A program made the position numbers and the translations under genes. A stretch of DNA of 55,354 nucleotides from Candidatus Caenarcanales bacterium (lineage in GTDB: Bacteria; Cyanobacteriota; Vampirovibrionia; 2-02-FULL-35-15), in NCBI GenBank assembly GCA_020050435.1, contig JAGVKQ010000010.1:1-55354 (forward strand), given 5' to 3'. Positions within the stretch are counted from its first letter, which is position 1; the number at the start of each line of letters is the position of its first letter. The notes under the pieces were generated by a model. The model was not told the DNA's origin. It saw only the letters and a program-made list of their open reading frames with translations, and did no database searches. Of this stretch, positions 16,297-24,823 are shown in pieces.

Positions 16297-17580
16297 ATGG
16301 CAATTATGGATTTACCTATACCAAAAGTTGAAGGAAAGATTTGTTTTGATGCAGAGAGCTGTTTTTTAGAAGCGGTCTCCCAAAAAATCAGCATCATTGA
16401 TGAAAATGTTTTAAAAGTTTTAAACTCTTATAGAAGAGAAATATGTTTAGAGATTCCACTTAGAAAAGATAACGGTGAAATTATTACCGTAAAAGCTTAT
16501 AGAGTTCAGCATAATAATGCCAGAGGACCATTTAAAGGTGGAGTAAGAATTCATGCTAGTTCAGATCTTGATGAAGTAAGAATGCTTTCAAATCTTATGA
16601 CATGGAAGTCTGCTGTTGTAAATATTCCTTTTGGTGGAGCTAAAGGAGCCATTGCTATAGACCCATATACTTTAACTAAAAATGAACTTGAAAGATTAGT
16701 TAGAGCTTATGTTCATAATCTTGGTGAAAATATAGGACCTCATACAGATATTCCTGCACCAGATATAAATTCAAATGCTCAAATCATGGCATGGTTTTAT
16801 GATGAATATGCAAAATCACATTCCACTAATGCTCTTGGTGTGGTTACTGGAAAGCCAATTGCTATAGGTGGTTCAGCTGGAAGAGAAGAGGCTACTGGTA
16901 GAGGTGTAATGTACATCTTAAGAGAAGTAGCAAAAGATCTTAAGCTGGATTTAAAAGAAACAAAAATCTTAATAGAAGGATTTGGAAATGTAGGTTCTAA
17001 TGCAGCCAAATTGATTTCTAAAGAGTTAGGTGGAAAAATCGTAGGAGTTTCTAATCGTGATGGCGGAATCTATAATCCAAATGGAATAGATGTTTTCGCT
17101 GCATATGAATACAATATGAAAAATCATACGTTGAAAGGTTTTCCTGGCTGTGAATTTGTCGGTTCAAGGGAATTTATTTTTCTTGACTGTGACATATTAA
17201 TTCCATGTGCATTAGAAAATACCATCGATGATGAAGTGGCTAATAAAACCAATGCAAAAATAATAATAGAAGGTGCAAATGGTCCAGTTACATCTACTGC
17301 AAATGAAATATTGATAAATAATAGAAGAGTAGTTGTTCCAGGTATTTTAGCTAATGCTGGTGGTGTAATAGTTTCATACTTTGAATGGGTTCAAAATCTT
17401 CAGCAGTTTTACTGGGGAGTAGATGAAGTTAATACAAAGCTTGAAAGAATACTAGTCTCAGCATATGAAAATGTAAGAGATTTATCTAGAGCTAGAAAGA
17501 CATCTCTTCGTCAGGCTTCATATACGATTGGGCTTGAGAGAGTAGCTAATGCTTGTATATTACGTGGGATAGGGTATTAA
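16297..17580 (+). CDS. gdhA: Glutamate dehydrogenase (Glu/Leu/Phe/Val dehydrogenase family)
   Basis: A 427-residue enzyme catalysing reversible oxidative deamination of glutamate to 2-oxoglutarate and ammonium. The substrate domain has GPFKGGVRIHASSDLDEV and MTWKSAVVNIPFGGAKGAI; the first Lys binds substrate and the Lys of FGGAKG is catalytic. The Rossmann domain carries EGFGNVGSNAA. GDH is favoured over leucine dehydrogenase by the length and the KGGVR/GGAKG motif set. The ATG follows a good AAAGGAG. The double-hairpin leader suggests post-transcriptional control. It is a single-gene unit divergent from mrdA. Confidence 0.93.
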   Translation: MAIMDLPIPKVEGKICFDAESCFLEAVSQKISIIDENVLKVLNSYRREICLEIPLRKDNGEIITVKAYRVQHNNARGPFKGGVRIHASSDLDEVRMLSNLMTWKSAVVNIPFGGAKGAIAIDPYTLTKNELERLVRAYVHNLGENIGPHTDIPAPDINSNAQIMAWFYDEYAKSHSTNALGVVTGKPIAIGGSAGREEATGRGVMYILREVAKDLKLDLKETKILIEGFGNVGSNAAKLISKELGGKIVGVSNRDGGIYNPNGIDVFAAYEYNMKNHTLKGFPGCEFVGSREFIFLDCDILIPCALENTIDDEVANKTNAKIIIEGANGPVTSTANEILINNRRVVVPGILANAGGVIVSYFEWVQNLQQFYWGVDEVNTKLERILVSAYENVRDLSRARKTSLRQASYTIGLERVANACILRGIGY

Positions 17581-17606
17581 TGTCATTGTTGTAAAGGTTA
17601 GATTGA

Positions 17607-18191
17607 TTATCTAGGAGATATAGCAATTCTTTGTGATTCTGCTAAGAATTGAGAATTATCTTCTAACAAATGCTCTCTATATTGAGCCCCTTCTTTATAA
17701 GTTCCTCGTAAAGCATTTAACTTAGTTTCTATTTGAATTTTAGAGACACCTTCTTTTTCATATGCTTTTTCCAAAGCCTTTAAAATTATACCTGTATATT
17801 TTTTATACTTTTCTATACTATCTTTTGTAATGGTTTGTGTAATGACTCCTCTAATAGGCTCATAGAATGGATCATTTTTTACAAAGTCTTGTACATCTTT
17901 TGTAGTAACAGTTCCAGATTTTATTAGTAATTCAAGCCTTTGTGCTTTCAGTTCAATAACCTTTGATTTTAGAGCTTGTTTTTGTGTAGGATCGGTTTCT
18001 TTTTGAGCAATAAGTTCTAAGTCACTAATGCTTTTATCTAAAGGAAGTATAGTTACCGTATCAGATTTTTGAGCTGTTCCAGTTTTGCTTGTAGCCTCTG
18101 CTTTTTCTCCACCTTGAGCTTTAACTCCAGCAGCAGGTGTTGCTTTTTGTTGTCCACTTATTGGGGGCATGCCAGCATCTAATATAAACAT
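17607..18191 (-). CDS. Hypothetical protein with low-complexity N-terminus, 194 aa
   Basis: Not recognised. Residues about 8-45 are low-complexity Ala/Gly/Lys/Thr/Gln, probably disordered. Residues about 50-190 are mostly helical and charged and look like a coiled-coil or helical-bundle domain. There is no signal peptide or membrane span. AAGGAG lies a suitable distance before the ATG, supporting translation. Converges with gdhA (26-bp gap). Confidence 0.65.
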   Translation of the reverse strand: MFILDAGMPPISGQQKATPAAGVKAQGGEKAEATSKTGTAQKSDTVTILPLDKSISDLELIAQKETDPTQKQALKSKVIELKAQRLELLIKSGTVTTKDVQDFVKNDPFYEPIRGVITQTITKDSIEKYKKYTGIILKALEKAYEKEGVSKIQIETKLNALRGTYKEGAQYREHLLEDNSQFLAESQRIAISPR

Positions 18192-18333
18192 AAAATTTCT
18201 CCTTGGAATTTATTCTTCTTTGTATATATTTTTATGCTACAAAACTGTAGTTATTAAACGGTTAAGTAGGGGTATTACTACGAAGATAATTTGTTTTGTA
18301 TAGAGAAGGTTGAGCTTATTAAGTGAGACGTGT

Positions 18334-18361
18334 GAAGGTTAGAGCACGTGCTCTAACCTTC
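18334..18361. repeat. Perfect 28-bp palindrome downstream of gatB
   Basis: GAAGGTTAGAGCAC is followed directly by its exact reverse complement (14-bp arms, no spacer). It begins 11 bp after the gatB stop codon. Neither side has a T-run, so it is not a standard intrinsic terminator. It could be a transcript 3' end processed by RNases or a dimeric protein-binding site. Confidence 0.75.
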
Positions 18362-18372
18362 CTGTTCAGGCA

Positions 18373-19827
18373 TTATTTAATCAATTCATCAATAATCTTA
18401 TTAACAATAGCTGGATTTGCTTTGCCGCCCATTTTCTTCATGGTTTGACCGACAAAAAATCCTTTTACTTTTTCTTTTCCTTCTTTTAATTCTTTTACTT
18501 GTCCTGGATTTGCATCTAAGATTTCTTTTACAGCTTGTCTGATGGGACCTTCATCAGACACTTGAGCTAATCCTTTTTCTTTAATTATTTCTTCTGCATC
18601 TGTTCCTTTACTGAGCATTTCACCTATGATTTCAGTCTTAGCTGTATTATCGTTTACTAAACCTTTTTCAATGAAACCTAACAAATCAGCTAATTGTGTA
18701 GGTGTCATGCAACAACCGATAATATCTGTTTTATGTTCTTTTAAATATGCAGTGATAGGACCGATAAGCCAGTTCGCAGCTTTTTTAGGAATTGCACCCA
18801 TTCTAACTACAGCTTCATAGTATTCAGCCATATTTCTATCTTCAGTTAGAACCTTGATGTCATCTAAGCTTAATCCATAATCTTTAGGATATCTAATTTT
18901 TTTCTGATTCGGAAGTTCAGGAATTGTTTCTCTAATTTCTTCAATCCACTTATTTGATATTTCAAGAGGAACAAGATCTGGCTCAGGGAAATAACGATAG
19001 TCATGAGCTTCTTCTTTACTTCTCATGGATACAGTAGTTCCAGTGGCTTCATCAAACAATCTTGTTTCCTGAATAATTCTGCCACCACTATTTAAAATCT
19101 CTGTTTGTCTTTCTATTTCAGATTCCACTGCTCTTGTAACTGATCTAAAACTATTTACATTTTTAATTTCCGTTCTTGTTCCATAAGTCTCAGTCCCCTC
19201 TGGTCTCAAGCTTATGTTTACATCACATCTCATGGATCCTTCTTCAAGGTTTCCATCACATACATCTAAGTATCTAAGAATACTTCTTAAAATCATGGCG
19301 TAATCTCTGGCTTCTTCAGCCGATCTAATATCTGGCTCACTTACTATTTCAATAAGTGGTGTGCCTGTTCTGTTATAGTCTACTAAGCTATATTCAGAAC
19401 CATGTAATCTATCAGCACCAGCATGGACAAGCTTTCCAGCATCTTCTTCCATGTGTATTCTTTGAATACGGATTTTTTTATCTTCCACCATTAAAAAACC
19501 ATTTTTACAAATAGGTTGATCGTACTGGGAGATTTGATAATTTTTAGGTAAGTCTGGATAAAAATATTGTTTTCTATCAAACTTACAATGTTTCGTAATT
19601 TCACACCCTATTGCTAGTCCCATTTTAATAGCGTAGGCAACTACTTGTTTATTTAATACAGGTAAAACTCCAGGCATTCCAAGACAAACTGGACAAACAT
19701 TTGTATTTGGTTCAGAACCAAAATCAACTGGACATGAACAGAAAATCTTAGTCTTAGTTTTTAACTGAGCATGTACTTCAAGACCAATTACTACTTCATA
19801 TTTTGTTTGTGGTGGTGATACTGCCAT
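18373..19827 (-). CDS. gatB: Asp/Glu-tRNA(Asn/Gln) amidotransferase subunit B
   Basis: A 484-residue GatB, the tRNA-binding subunit of GatCAB, which converts Glu-tRNA(Gln) and/or Asp-tRNA(Asn) to the amidated forms. The signature is VVIGLEVHAQLKTKTKIFC near residue 8. Two CxxC-like pairs follow: CSCPVDF, and CPVCLGMPG around residue 43. The family motif YYPDLPKNYQISQYD appears as YFYPDLPKNYQ. The C-terminal helical tail/YqeY domain ends with KGFFVGQTMKKMGGKANP. gatA and gatC are not in the window. The predicted start is close to a minus-strand TAAAAT. Confidence 0.96.
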   Translation of the reverse strand: MAVSPPQTKYEVVIGLEVHAQLKTKTKIFCSCPVDFGSEPNTNVCPVCLGMPGVLPVLNKQVVAYAIKMGLAIGCEITKHCKFDRKQYFYPDLPKNYQISQYDQPICKNGFLMVEDKKIRIQRIHMEEDAGKLVHAGADRLHGSEYSLVDYNRTGTPLIEIVSEPDIRSAEEARDYAMILRSILRYLDVCDGNLEEGSMRCDVNISLRPEGTETYGTRTEIKNVNSFRSVTRAVESEIERQTEILNSGGRIIQETRLFDEATGTTVSMRSKEEAHDYRYFPEPDLVPLEISNKWIEEIRETIPELPNQKKIRYPKDYGLSLDDIKVLTEDRNMAEYYEAVVRMGAIPKKAANWLIGPITAYLKEHKTDIIGCCMTPTQLADLLGFIEKGLVNDNTAKTEIIGEMLSKGTDAEEIIKEKGLAQVSDEGPIRQAVKEILDANPGQVKELKEGKEKVKGFFVGQTMKKMGGKANPAIVNKIIDELIK

Positions 19828-19835
19828 AGGTGATT

Positions 19836-19841
19836 ATTTTA
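19836..19841 (-). promoter_or_regulatory. -10 box of predicted leaderless gatB mRNA
   Basis: On the minus strand TAAAAT ends 8 nt before the gatB ATG at 19827, with no Shine-Dalgarno in between. No good -35 is visible. Confidence 0.45.
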
Positions 19842-19903
19842 CCGCATTTTTATTGCAATGACGTATTGCAAATAATCTCATAAGTCATAGTACGCTATCA
19901 TTT

Positions 19904-20004
19904 CCAATTTGAATTAAAAGCGAACAGACCAATTTTTTGTGTAGCCGGACACTTGGATTGGAAGGCAAGCAAAAAAATTCGGACTGTAAGCTAATTCAAA
20001 TTGG
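19904..20004. repeat. Long imperfect inverted repeat spanning the panB 3' end
   Basis: CCAATTTGAATTA (19904-19916) is perfectly repeated in inverse at 19992-20004. Inside it, GC, ACAG, CC and an A/T tract also pair, giving about 30 paired positions over 101 bp. The apex contains a smaller GTGT/ACAC hairpin. The distal arm encodes the last residues of PanB. It could be the 3' structure of the panB transcript or a MITE-like insertion. Confidence 0.6.
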
Positions 20005-20851
20005 GGCTTTTTAACTTCTCAGATTCACATTCAGCAAGGAAAAAAGATTCATTTGTATCAGGGTATTTCCCATTTTGAACATCACTTATATATTTTTGAA
20101 TTGCTGTTTCTGTACTCTTTGCAAAGTCTGCATACTTTCTAACAAATGATGGTGTAAAGTCTGAAAACTTTCCTAGTAAATCATCTATAACTAATATCTG
20201 CCCATCACAATTTATTCCAGCTCCAATTCCAATCGTAGGAATAGAAATATTTTCAGTTACTAACTTTGCAACTTCAGATGGTACAAGTTCTAAAACCACT
20301 GAAAAACATCCAGCTTTTTCTAGGGCTTTGGCTTGAGCTAAGATATCTTTTGCTGCAGTTGCTGTCTTTGCCTGAACTCTATTTCCACCTAGAGCATTTA
20401 CTGACTGTGGAGTAAAACCGATATGCCCCATTACAGGAATGCCAATTTTAACCATCTTCTCAATAGTCTTTAAAATATCTTCTGATGCACCTTCTAGCTT
20501 TACTGCATGTGCTCCAGCCTGAAGGCATTTGCCTGCATTATAAATAGCGTCTTTGGAATCTACTTGATAAGTAAGGAAAGGTAAATCTACAACTACAAGA
20601 GAACGTTTTACACCACGAATAACTGCTCTGGCGTGATGAAGCATTTCATCCATAGTTAGAGAAAGTGTATTTTCATAACCAAGAACTACTTGAGCTAAAC
20701 TATCGCCGACTAAGATTAAATCAATGCCAGAGTTATCTAAGACTTTTGCTGTGCTGTAATCGTAAGCTGTTAAGCAAGTAACTTTTTTGCCTTTTTTCTT
20801 ATATTCTTTAATTGTATGAGTTGTAATTCGCATAGGAAAATTATACGGCAT
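19991..20851 (-). CDS. panB: 3-methyl-2-oxobutanoate hydroxymethyltransferase
   Basis: A 286-residue PanB, the first step of pantothenate synthesis: transfer of a hydroxymethyl group from methylene-THF to 2-oxoisovalerate. Motifs: LTAYDYSTAKVLDNSGIDLILVGDS near the N-terminus, VVDLPF, INAGKCLQ-like YNAGKCLQAGAHAVKLEG, the GHIGFTPQ motif, and VLELVP, where the Glu is catalytic. Normal family length is about 265. The first six residues may be extra, because Met7 (MRITTHTIKEYKKKG) is a plausible start; neither Met has a clear Shine-Dalgarno. Last gene of the rpiB-to-panB run; the HAD gene ends 5 bp upstream. Confidence 0.95.
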   Translation of the reverse strand: MPYNFPMRITTHTIKEYKKKGKKVTCLTAYDYSTAKVLDNSGIDLILVGDSLAQVVLGYENTLSLTMDEMLHHARAVIRGVKRSLVVVDLPFLTYQVDSKDAIYNAGKCLQAGAHAVKLEGASEDILKTIEKMVKIGIPVMGHIGFTPQSVNALGGNRVQAKTATAAKDILAQAKALEKAGCFSVVLELVPSEVAKLVTENISIPTIGIGAGINCDGQILVIDDLLGKFSDFTPSFVRKYADFAKSTETAIQKYISDVQNGKYPDTNESFFLAECESEKLKSPNLN

Positions 20852-20856
20852 AAAGG

Positions 20857-21549
20857 TTAAACTGCCAAAAAATCAATAATTTCGCCCAAAGAGGTTATTT
20901 TTTTAACCATATTAATATTTATTTCATTATTTCTATCTATTAAATAGGCATTTATATTAAGAGATTGAGCAGGATAATAATCTGCATTAATGTCATCTCC
21001 TATATAAATGGTTTCTTCGGCAATAATATTTAATTCTTTCAATGCATAATTAAAAACCCCTAAATCTGGTTTGGATAAACCAATTTTTCCTGAATAAACC
21101 AAGCTATCAAAATATTTTACTAGACCTATTTCTTTTAAAATTATTTCTAATCTGTTATCAAAATTAGATATAAGACCTATTTTTATTGACATTGATTTTA
21201 ATTTTTCAAAAGTGGGTATTACATCGCTATAAATTCCCCAAGCACTTTTTCTCGTAAACTCTTTAAAGATTTCCTCAAACACAAGATCAAATTTGTCACC
21301 CAGATCATATCCAGATGTTTTAAATGTTTCAAAAACCAAATCTTTCCACCAAAGTTTTTCTTTTTCATTCCCTCCAGAGGGTGAGCTTTTAGATTTGAAA
21401 ATTAGGTGAAAAGCATTATCTAATTTATATGAATCCAAGTCAAATCCAAATGAAGATGCTACTGTAGAATAAACTGTGCCTACTGAGTCTTTTACATAGA
21501 CAAGAGTGCCTACTAAATCAAATAAAACTGCTTTTGTTTTTAAAACCAT
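20857..21549 (-). CDS. HAD-superfamily hydrolase with a DxV motif
   Basis: A 230-residue HAD hydrolase with a C1 helical cap. Motif I is LFDLVGTL: the nucleophile Asp is present, but the second Asp of the usual DxDGT is Val, as in dehalogenase-like and REG-2/HDHD3-like members. Motif II Ser lies in LISNFD, motif III Lys in SKPDLGVF, and motif IV is YIGDDINAD. Without the second Asp, normal phosphatase acid/base catalysis is doubtful; substrate unknown. It sits between the ROK kinase (10 bp) and panB (5 bp). TATAGT overlaps the ROK stop, so an internal promoter is possible. Confidence 0.85.
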   Translation of the reverse strand: MVLKTKAVLFDLVGTLVYVKDSVGTVYSTVASSFGFDLDSYKLDNAFHLIFKSKSSPSGGNEKEKLWWKDLVFETFKTSGYDLGDKFDLVFEEIFKEFTRKSAWGIYSDVIPTFEKLKSMSIKIGLISNFDNRLEIILKEIGLVKYFDSLVYSGKIGLSKPDLGVFNYALKELNIIAEETIYIGDDINADYYPAQSLNINAYLIDRNNEININMVKKITSLGEIIDFLAV

Positions 21550-21559
21550 TTACTATTTA

Positions 21560-22483
21560 CTATAAGCTTTGACTAGCTAATAATGCAGCACCTATAAATC
21601 CTGCATCATTTCCTAAAACACTACTTTCTATGTGAATTGCTTTTGAAAGAGCAGGTAGAGATAATTTCCTAGTTTCATTGGTTAAATATTTAATATCAAT
21701 TTCACTGGACAAACCTCCTGATAATACAATTTTCTCAGGGTCAAATACGTGAAATAAATTACAGATCCCTACTGCTATATAAAAATGCCAGTCTTCTATT
21801 GCTCTTTTAGCAAGTATTCCATCCTTAGTTTTTGATTTAGCAAGTTTAAAAAGATCTCTTGTAGTCATTTTTTTATATTTATGAGGGAAATAATGTTTTA
21901 TTAAAGCTAAGATTCCATTACCTGAAGCATATGCTTCAAAGCAGTCGTATCTGGAACAAGTACAATGTCTTTGTTTATCATGGCTGAGTTTAATATGTCC
22001 AATTTCACCGCCAGCGTAATGTGCTCCTCTAACGAGTCTTCCATTTACTACTATGCCACCACCTACTCCAGTCCCTAATGTAATCATAAGAAGTGGGTTG
22101 GCACCTTTTGCATGTCCTATCTGGTATTCAGCATAAGCTGCTGCATTAGCATCATTTTCTACTACTACAGGAAGGTGATATTTTTTCTGCAAGATAGCTT
22201 TTACTTTCGTTCCTTGCCAGCCAGGAATGTTTCCAGTAGAACCTACTATAGCTCCATCATCACTCACCATACCAGCTGTAGAAATCCCAATTCCTGCAAT
22301 TAAATATTTTTTTGAAAACTGTTCGTAATATTCTTCTACTACATTTAATATTTTAGAACCATGTGGAGTTTTAGCCTTATAAACTGGTGTCATTAATTTT
22401 CCGCTGGAGACTAGTGCAAATGCAATCTTTGTTCCACCAATATCGACTCCCATAATTGCTTTTTTATTAGATCTTTTTTTCAT
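21560..22483 (-). CDS. ROK-family sugar kinase (glucokinase-like)
   Basis: A 307-residue ROK protein lacking the N-terminal helix-turn-helix of ROK repressors, so probably a kinase. The ATP phosphate motif is MGVDIGGTKIAFALV. The catalytic Asp lies in VENDANAAAYAE. GTGVGGGIVVNGRLVRGAHYAGGEIGH forms the ROK signature. The zinc site follows as a His and CTCSRYDCFEAYASG, a CxCxxxxC arrangement. The substrate is probably glucose or another hexose. The start overlaps the end of lgt by 17 bp, implying translational coupling. Confidence 0.9.
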   Translation of the reverse strand: MKKRSNKKAIMGVDIGGTKIAFALVSSGKLMTPVYKAKTPHGSKILNVVEEYYEQFSKKYLIAGIGISTAGMVSDDGAIVGSTGNIPGWQGTKVKAILQKKYHLPVVVENDANAAAYAEYQIGHAKGANPLLMITLGTGVGGGIVVNGRLVRGAHYAGGEIGHIKLSHDKQRHCTCSRYDCFEAYASGNGILALIKHYFPHKYKKMTTRDLFKLAKSKTKDGILAKRAIEDWHFYIAVGICNLFHVFDPEKIVLSGGLSSEIDIKYLTNETRKLSLPALSKAIHIESSVLGNDAGFIGAALLASQSL

Positions 22484-23288
22484 ACATTGCCCCCATAAGA
22501 TTCATTAACGATATTAATATTACAATAATACTTATTACTTGTGCTGATGCATACAATCCAAATAAATGTAAACTATCTGATCTTAAAAATTCAAGAAAAA
22601 ATCTAATTATTGAATATGAGAGTAAATAAACCCAGAAAATCTTCCCAGGTTTTTCTTTCCAATTACTATAGTTTTTAAATAGAAAAACGAAAATTATAAA
22701 GTCAAAGAATGACTCATATAAAAATGTTGGGTGAAAATATTCATTGTTTAAGAAGTTCATTGGTCTAGATTCACTCGGAATATATAGTTTAATAAAACCA
22801 TTAAAAAATGGCTTTCCAAAGGCTTCATTATTAAAGAAGTTTCCCCATCTACCTATTGCTTGTCCTAGAGGAAAGACTGCTGCAAGAAGATCCATATATT
22901 TATAAAAAGATATCTTTTTTATCTTACAAAACAAAAGAGCTGCTAATATGGCACCAAGTATTCCCCCATGAATGGATTGTCCACCTAGCCATATTTTTGG
23001 TATTTCATCTGTGTGAAACTTGAAATAATCAAAGCTTAAAAAAACAAACCATAATCTTGCACAAACAATGCTTGAAATTAGAACATATAAGATTAAATCA
23101 TTAAAAACATCTAAGTTTAAATCATTGTCTTTAATTAGCTTTTCAATAATCAAGTAACTTAAAAAAAATGCCCCTGATATAAGAATCCCATACCATCTGA
23201 CAGGCCAACTCCCTATATGAAATGCAATTGCTCCTGGTGATGAAAGTATAATCATGGGGAGATTACTTGGCATCATAAATACCATCAC
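22467..23288 (-). CDS. lgt: Prolipoprotein diacylglyceryl transferase
   Basis: A 273-residue integral membrane enzyme that attaches diacylglycerol to the lipobox Cys of prolipoproteins. About seven hydrophobic helices are visible. The Lgt signature appears as GQAIGRWGNFFNNEAFG, with the essential Arg and the NxE element; QSIHGGILGA upstream is also typical. The first residues are Met-rich (positions 1, 2, 5, 6 and 12), so the exact start is uncertain. The reading frame overlaps the upstream sugar transferase by 26 bp and the downstream ROK gene by 17 bp. Confidence 0.95.
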   Translation of the reverse strand: MMVFMMPSNLPMIILSSPGAIAFHIGSWPVRWYGILISGAFFLSYLIIEKLIKDNDLNLDVFNDLILYVLISSIVCARLWFVFLSFDYFKFHTDEIPKIWLGGQSIHGGILGAILAALLFCKIKKISFYKYMDLLAAVFPLGQAIGRWGNFFNNEAFGKPFFNGFIKLYIPSESRPMNFLNNEYFHPTFLYESFFDFIIFVFLFKNYSNWKEKPGKIFWVYLLSYSIIRFFLEFLRSDSLHLFGLYASAQVISIIVILISLMNLMGAMYEKKI

Positions 23289-23835
23289 GTCTTAGAACAA
23301 CAATAAAGGTTTTTAGAATAATTTTTATATCGAGAAATATGCTCCAGTTATTTGCATACCAACAATCCAGCTCCATTCTTTTATTGTAGGGAATAGAATT
23401 TCTTCCATTTACTTGAGTCCATCCTGTAAGACCTGGTTTTACTAAAAGTTTGTCTTTTTCTTCTTTTGTGAATTTTTCAACCTGGCTGGGTAAGGCAGGT
23501 CTTGGTCCGACAATTGACATGTCACCAAGAAAAACATTTATTAACTGAGGTAATTCATCTAAGCTACTGCTTCTCATAAATTTTCCAACCAAAGTAACTC
23601 TATCATCGTTAGAATCACTAACTAATTTATTTGGATCCACTCCTACGTACATTGATCTAAATTTATAACAAGTAAAAATTTTTCCACTTTTTCCTACCCT
23701 GGGATGTGTATAAAAAACTGGTCCTTTAGAATCGATCTTTAGTGCAATAGCAATTGCTATAAAAAAAGGTGAAAAAACTAACATCGCCATGGAAGACATG
23801 GAAATATCCATTAATCTTTTAATAAAGTTTGTCAT
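23263..23835 (-). CDS. Undecaprenyl-phosphate sugar (phosphoglycosyl) transferase
   Basis: A 190-residue monotopic phosphoglycosyl transferase of the WcaJ/PglC small-PGT type, lacking the extra N-terminal membrane domain. It would move a sugar-1-phosphate to undecaprenyl phosphate to begin O-antigen, capsule or glycoprotein glycan. One re-entrant membrane helix at about 10-33, the PRVGKSGKIFTCYKFRSM element, the catalytic Asp-Glu dyad in SSLDELPQL, VGPRPALP, and KPGLTGWTQVNGRN are all present. It lies next to an epimerase, suggesting a small surface-sugar pathway. Confidence 0.92.
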   Translation of the reverse strand: MTNFIKRLMDISMSSMAMLVFSPFFIAIAIALKIDSKGPVFYTHPRVGKSGKIFTCYKFRSMYVGVDPNKLVSDSNDDRVTLVGKFMRSSSLDELPQLINVFLGDMSIVGPRPALPSQVEKFTKEEKDKLLVKPGLTGWTQVNGRNSIPYNKRMELDCWYANNWSIFLDIKIILKTFIVVLRRDGIYDAK

Positions 23836-23849
23836 CTTTACCCTCAGCT

Positions 23850-24791
23850 TTATAATTTCACGGTCTGCCGCCCCTGGCGAGCCTCGCCTTCGGCGGGTAA
23901 CATATCACTTAGACCACCTTTTAGATTGTATTTGCAAGACCAGTTTGTGTCTAGTTTTAATTTATCTGCTGACAAATATATGCCATTACTTAAATATACG
24001 TCATTTGATTCTAAAACCGCTTTAGGAGCATTAGGAAAATATTCATATAAAGCATCTAAGAGATCTTTCATTGTTGTCGGTTTACCAGAAGCTAAATTGT
24101 AACTCCCACTAATATCATATTGAGGAGAAGTTGCTTTAACAAGAGCGCTTGCAAGGTCTTTTACATATAAGAAATCTGAAAAAGTCTCAAGATTATTGAA
24201 AACAATGGGAGCTTCATTATTCTTCATTCTATGTATAAATTTTGTAATCACACCGGATTTTTTGTAATCCTGATTTGGTCCATAAATGCTGGAAACCCTG
24301 AATATTAAATAATTAAAACCACTTTCTATGATTAACTTTTCAGCTTTTAATTTATTTTCACCATAAATACTTTTGGGAGATGTTTCATGATCTTCCGTTA
24401 CAGGTAGTGATTTTGGTATTCCATAAACAGCTTGGCTTGAAAGATAAATTATTTTTGGTTTGCTGGATAAATCTTTCAAAGAATTAAGCAGATTTTCAGT
24501 AGATGTTACGGTGTCAATATATTCTTTTTCTTTTTCTTCATTTGCTCTTGAAATGTTTGAGCCACTAGCAAAATGAAAAATAAGAGATGGTGAAATTTCT
24601 TTTATTATATTTTTTAAATCTTTGCTACTTAGATCTAAGTTGAAATCTTCTTTATTTCCTCTGCCTAAACCTAATACTTCATAGCCGCTGAGTTCAAGAG
24701 CAGATTTTACGTGAGAGCCGATGAATCCTGTACTACCAGTGATTAGTACTTTCTTATCTTTTCTTTCATAAGCAAGCTTATCTTTTTCCAC
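23850..24791 (-). CDS. NAD-dependent epimerase/dehydratase (extended SDR)
   Basis: A 313-residue nucleotide-sugar epimerase/dehydratase. Rossmann motif TGSTGFIGSH near residue 18, the SSQAVYGIP strand and the active-site YGENK (Tyr-x-x-x-Lys). It likely supplies an activated sugar for the adjacent phosphoglycosyl transferase. It starts with GTG at 24791. The last 16 codons run through a 31-bp palindromic repeat (23867-23897) that encodes the Gly/Arg-rich segment LPAEGEARQGRQ, so the natural C-terminus has probably been replaced or extended by a repeat insertion. Confidence 0.88.
   Translation of the reverse strand: MEKDKLAYERKDKKVLITGSTGFIGSHVKSALELSGYEVLGLGRGNKEDFNLDLSSKDLKNIIKEISPSLIFHFASGSNISRANEEKEKEYIDTVTSTENLLNSLKDLSSKPKIIYLSSQAVYGIPKSLPVTEDHETSPKSIYGENKLKAEKLIIESGFNYLIFRVSSIYGPNQDYKKSGVITKFIHRMKNNEAPIVFNNLETFSDFLYVKDLASALVKATSPQYDISGSYNLASGKPTTMKDLLDALYEYFPNAPKAVLESNDVYLSNGIYLSADKLKLDTNWSCKYNLKGGLSDMLPAEGEARQGRQTVKL
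23867..23897. repeat. 31-bp GC-rich palindromic repeat, copy 1 (inside the epimerase gene)
   Basis: Starts GCCGCC and ends CGCCTTCGGCGGG, with GGCGAG-C-CTCGCC hairpin in the middle. A second copy at 34803-34833 differs at only three central bases. The GC content is far above the neighbouring DNA. This copy is in-frame within the 3' end of the epimerase gene. Confidence 0.8.
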
Positions 24792-24798
24792 TTTGTAT

Positions 24799-24823
24799 AG
24801 CCGCCCCGCAGGGTGTCTCTCCT
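24799..24823. repeat. Degenerate short palindromic element between rpiB and the epimerase gene
   Basis: A GC-rich patch (GCCGCCCCGCAGGGTGTCTC) in an otherwise AT-rich gap. Its GTCTCTCC end recurs at about 25300-25307, and a GTCTCTAC variant occurs near 25384-25391. The pieces look like decayed copies of a GAGACG-type dispersed palindrome. Confidence 0.35.

Noticed and set aside
21559-21564. TATAGT before the HAD gene as another leaderless promoter
   Set aside because: It overlaps the ROK stop inside a tight operon, so it is more likely chance and was left out of the main list.
23867-23897. CRISPR or tandem array made of the GC-rich repeats
   Set aside because: Copies are single and more than 10 kb apart, with no spacers and no cas genes.
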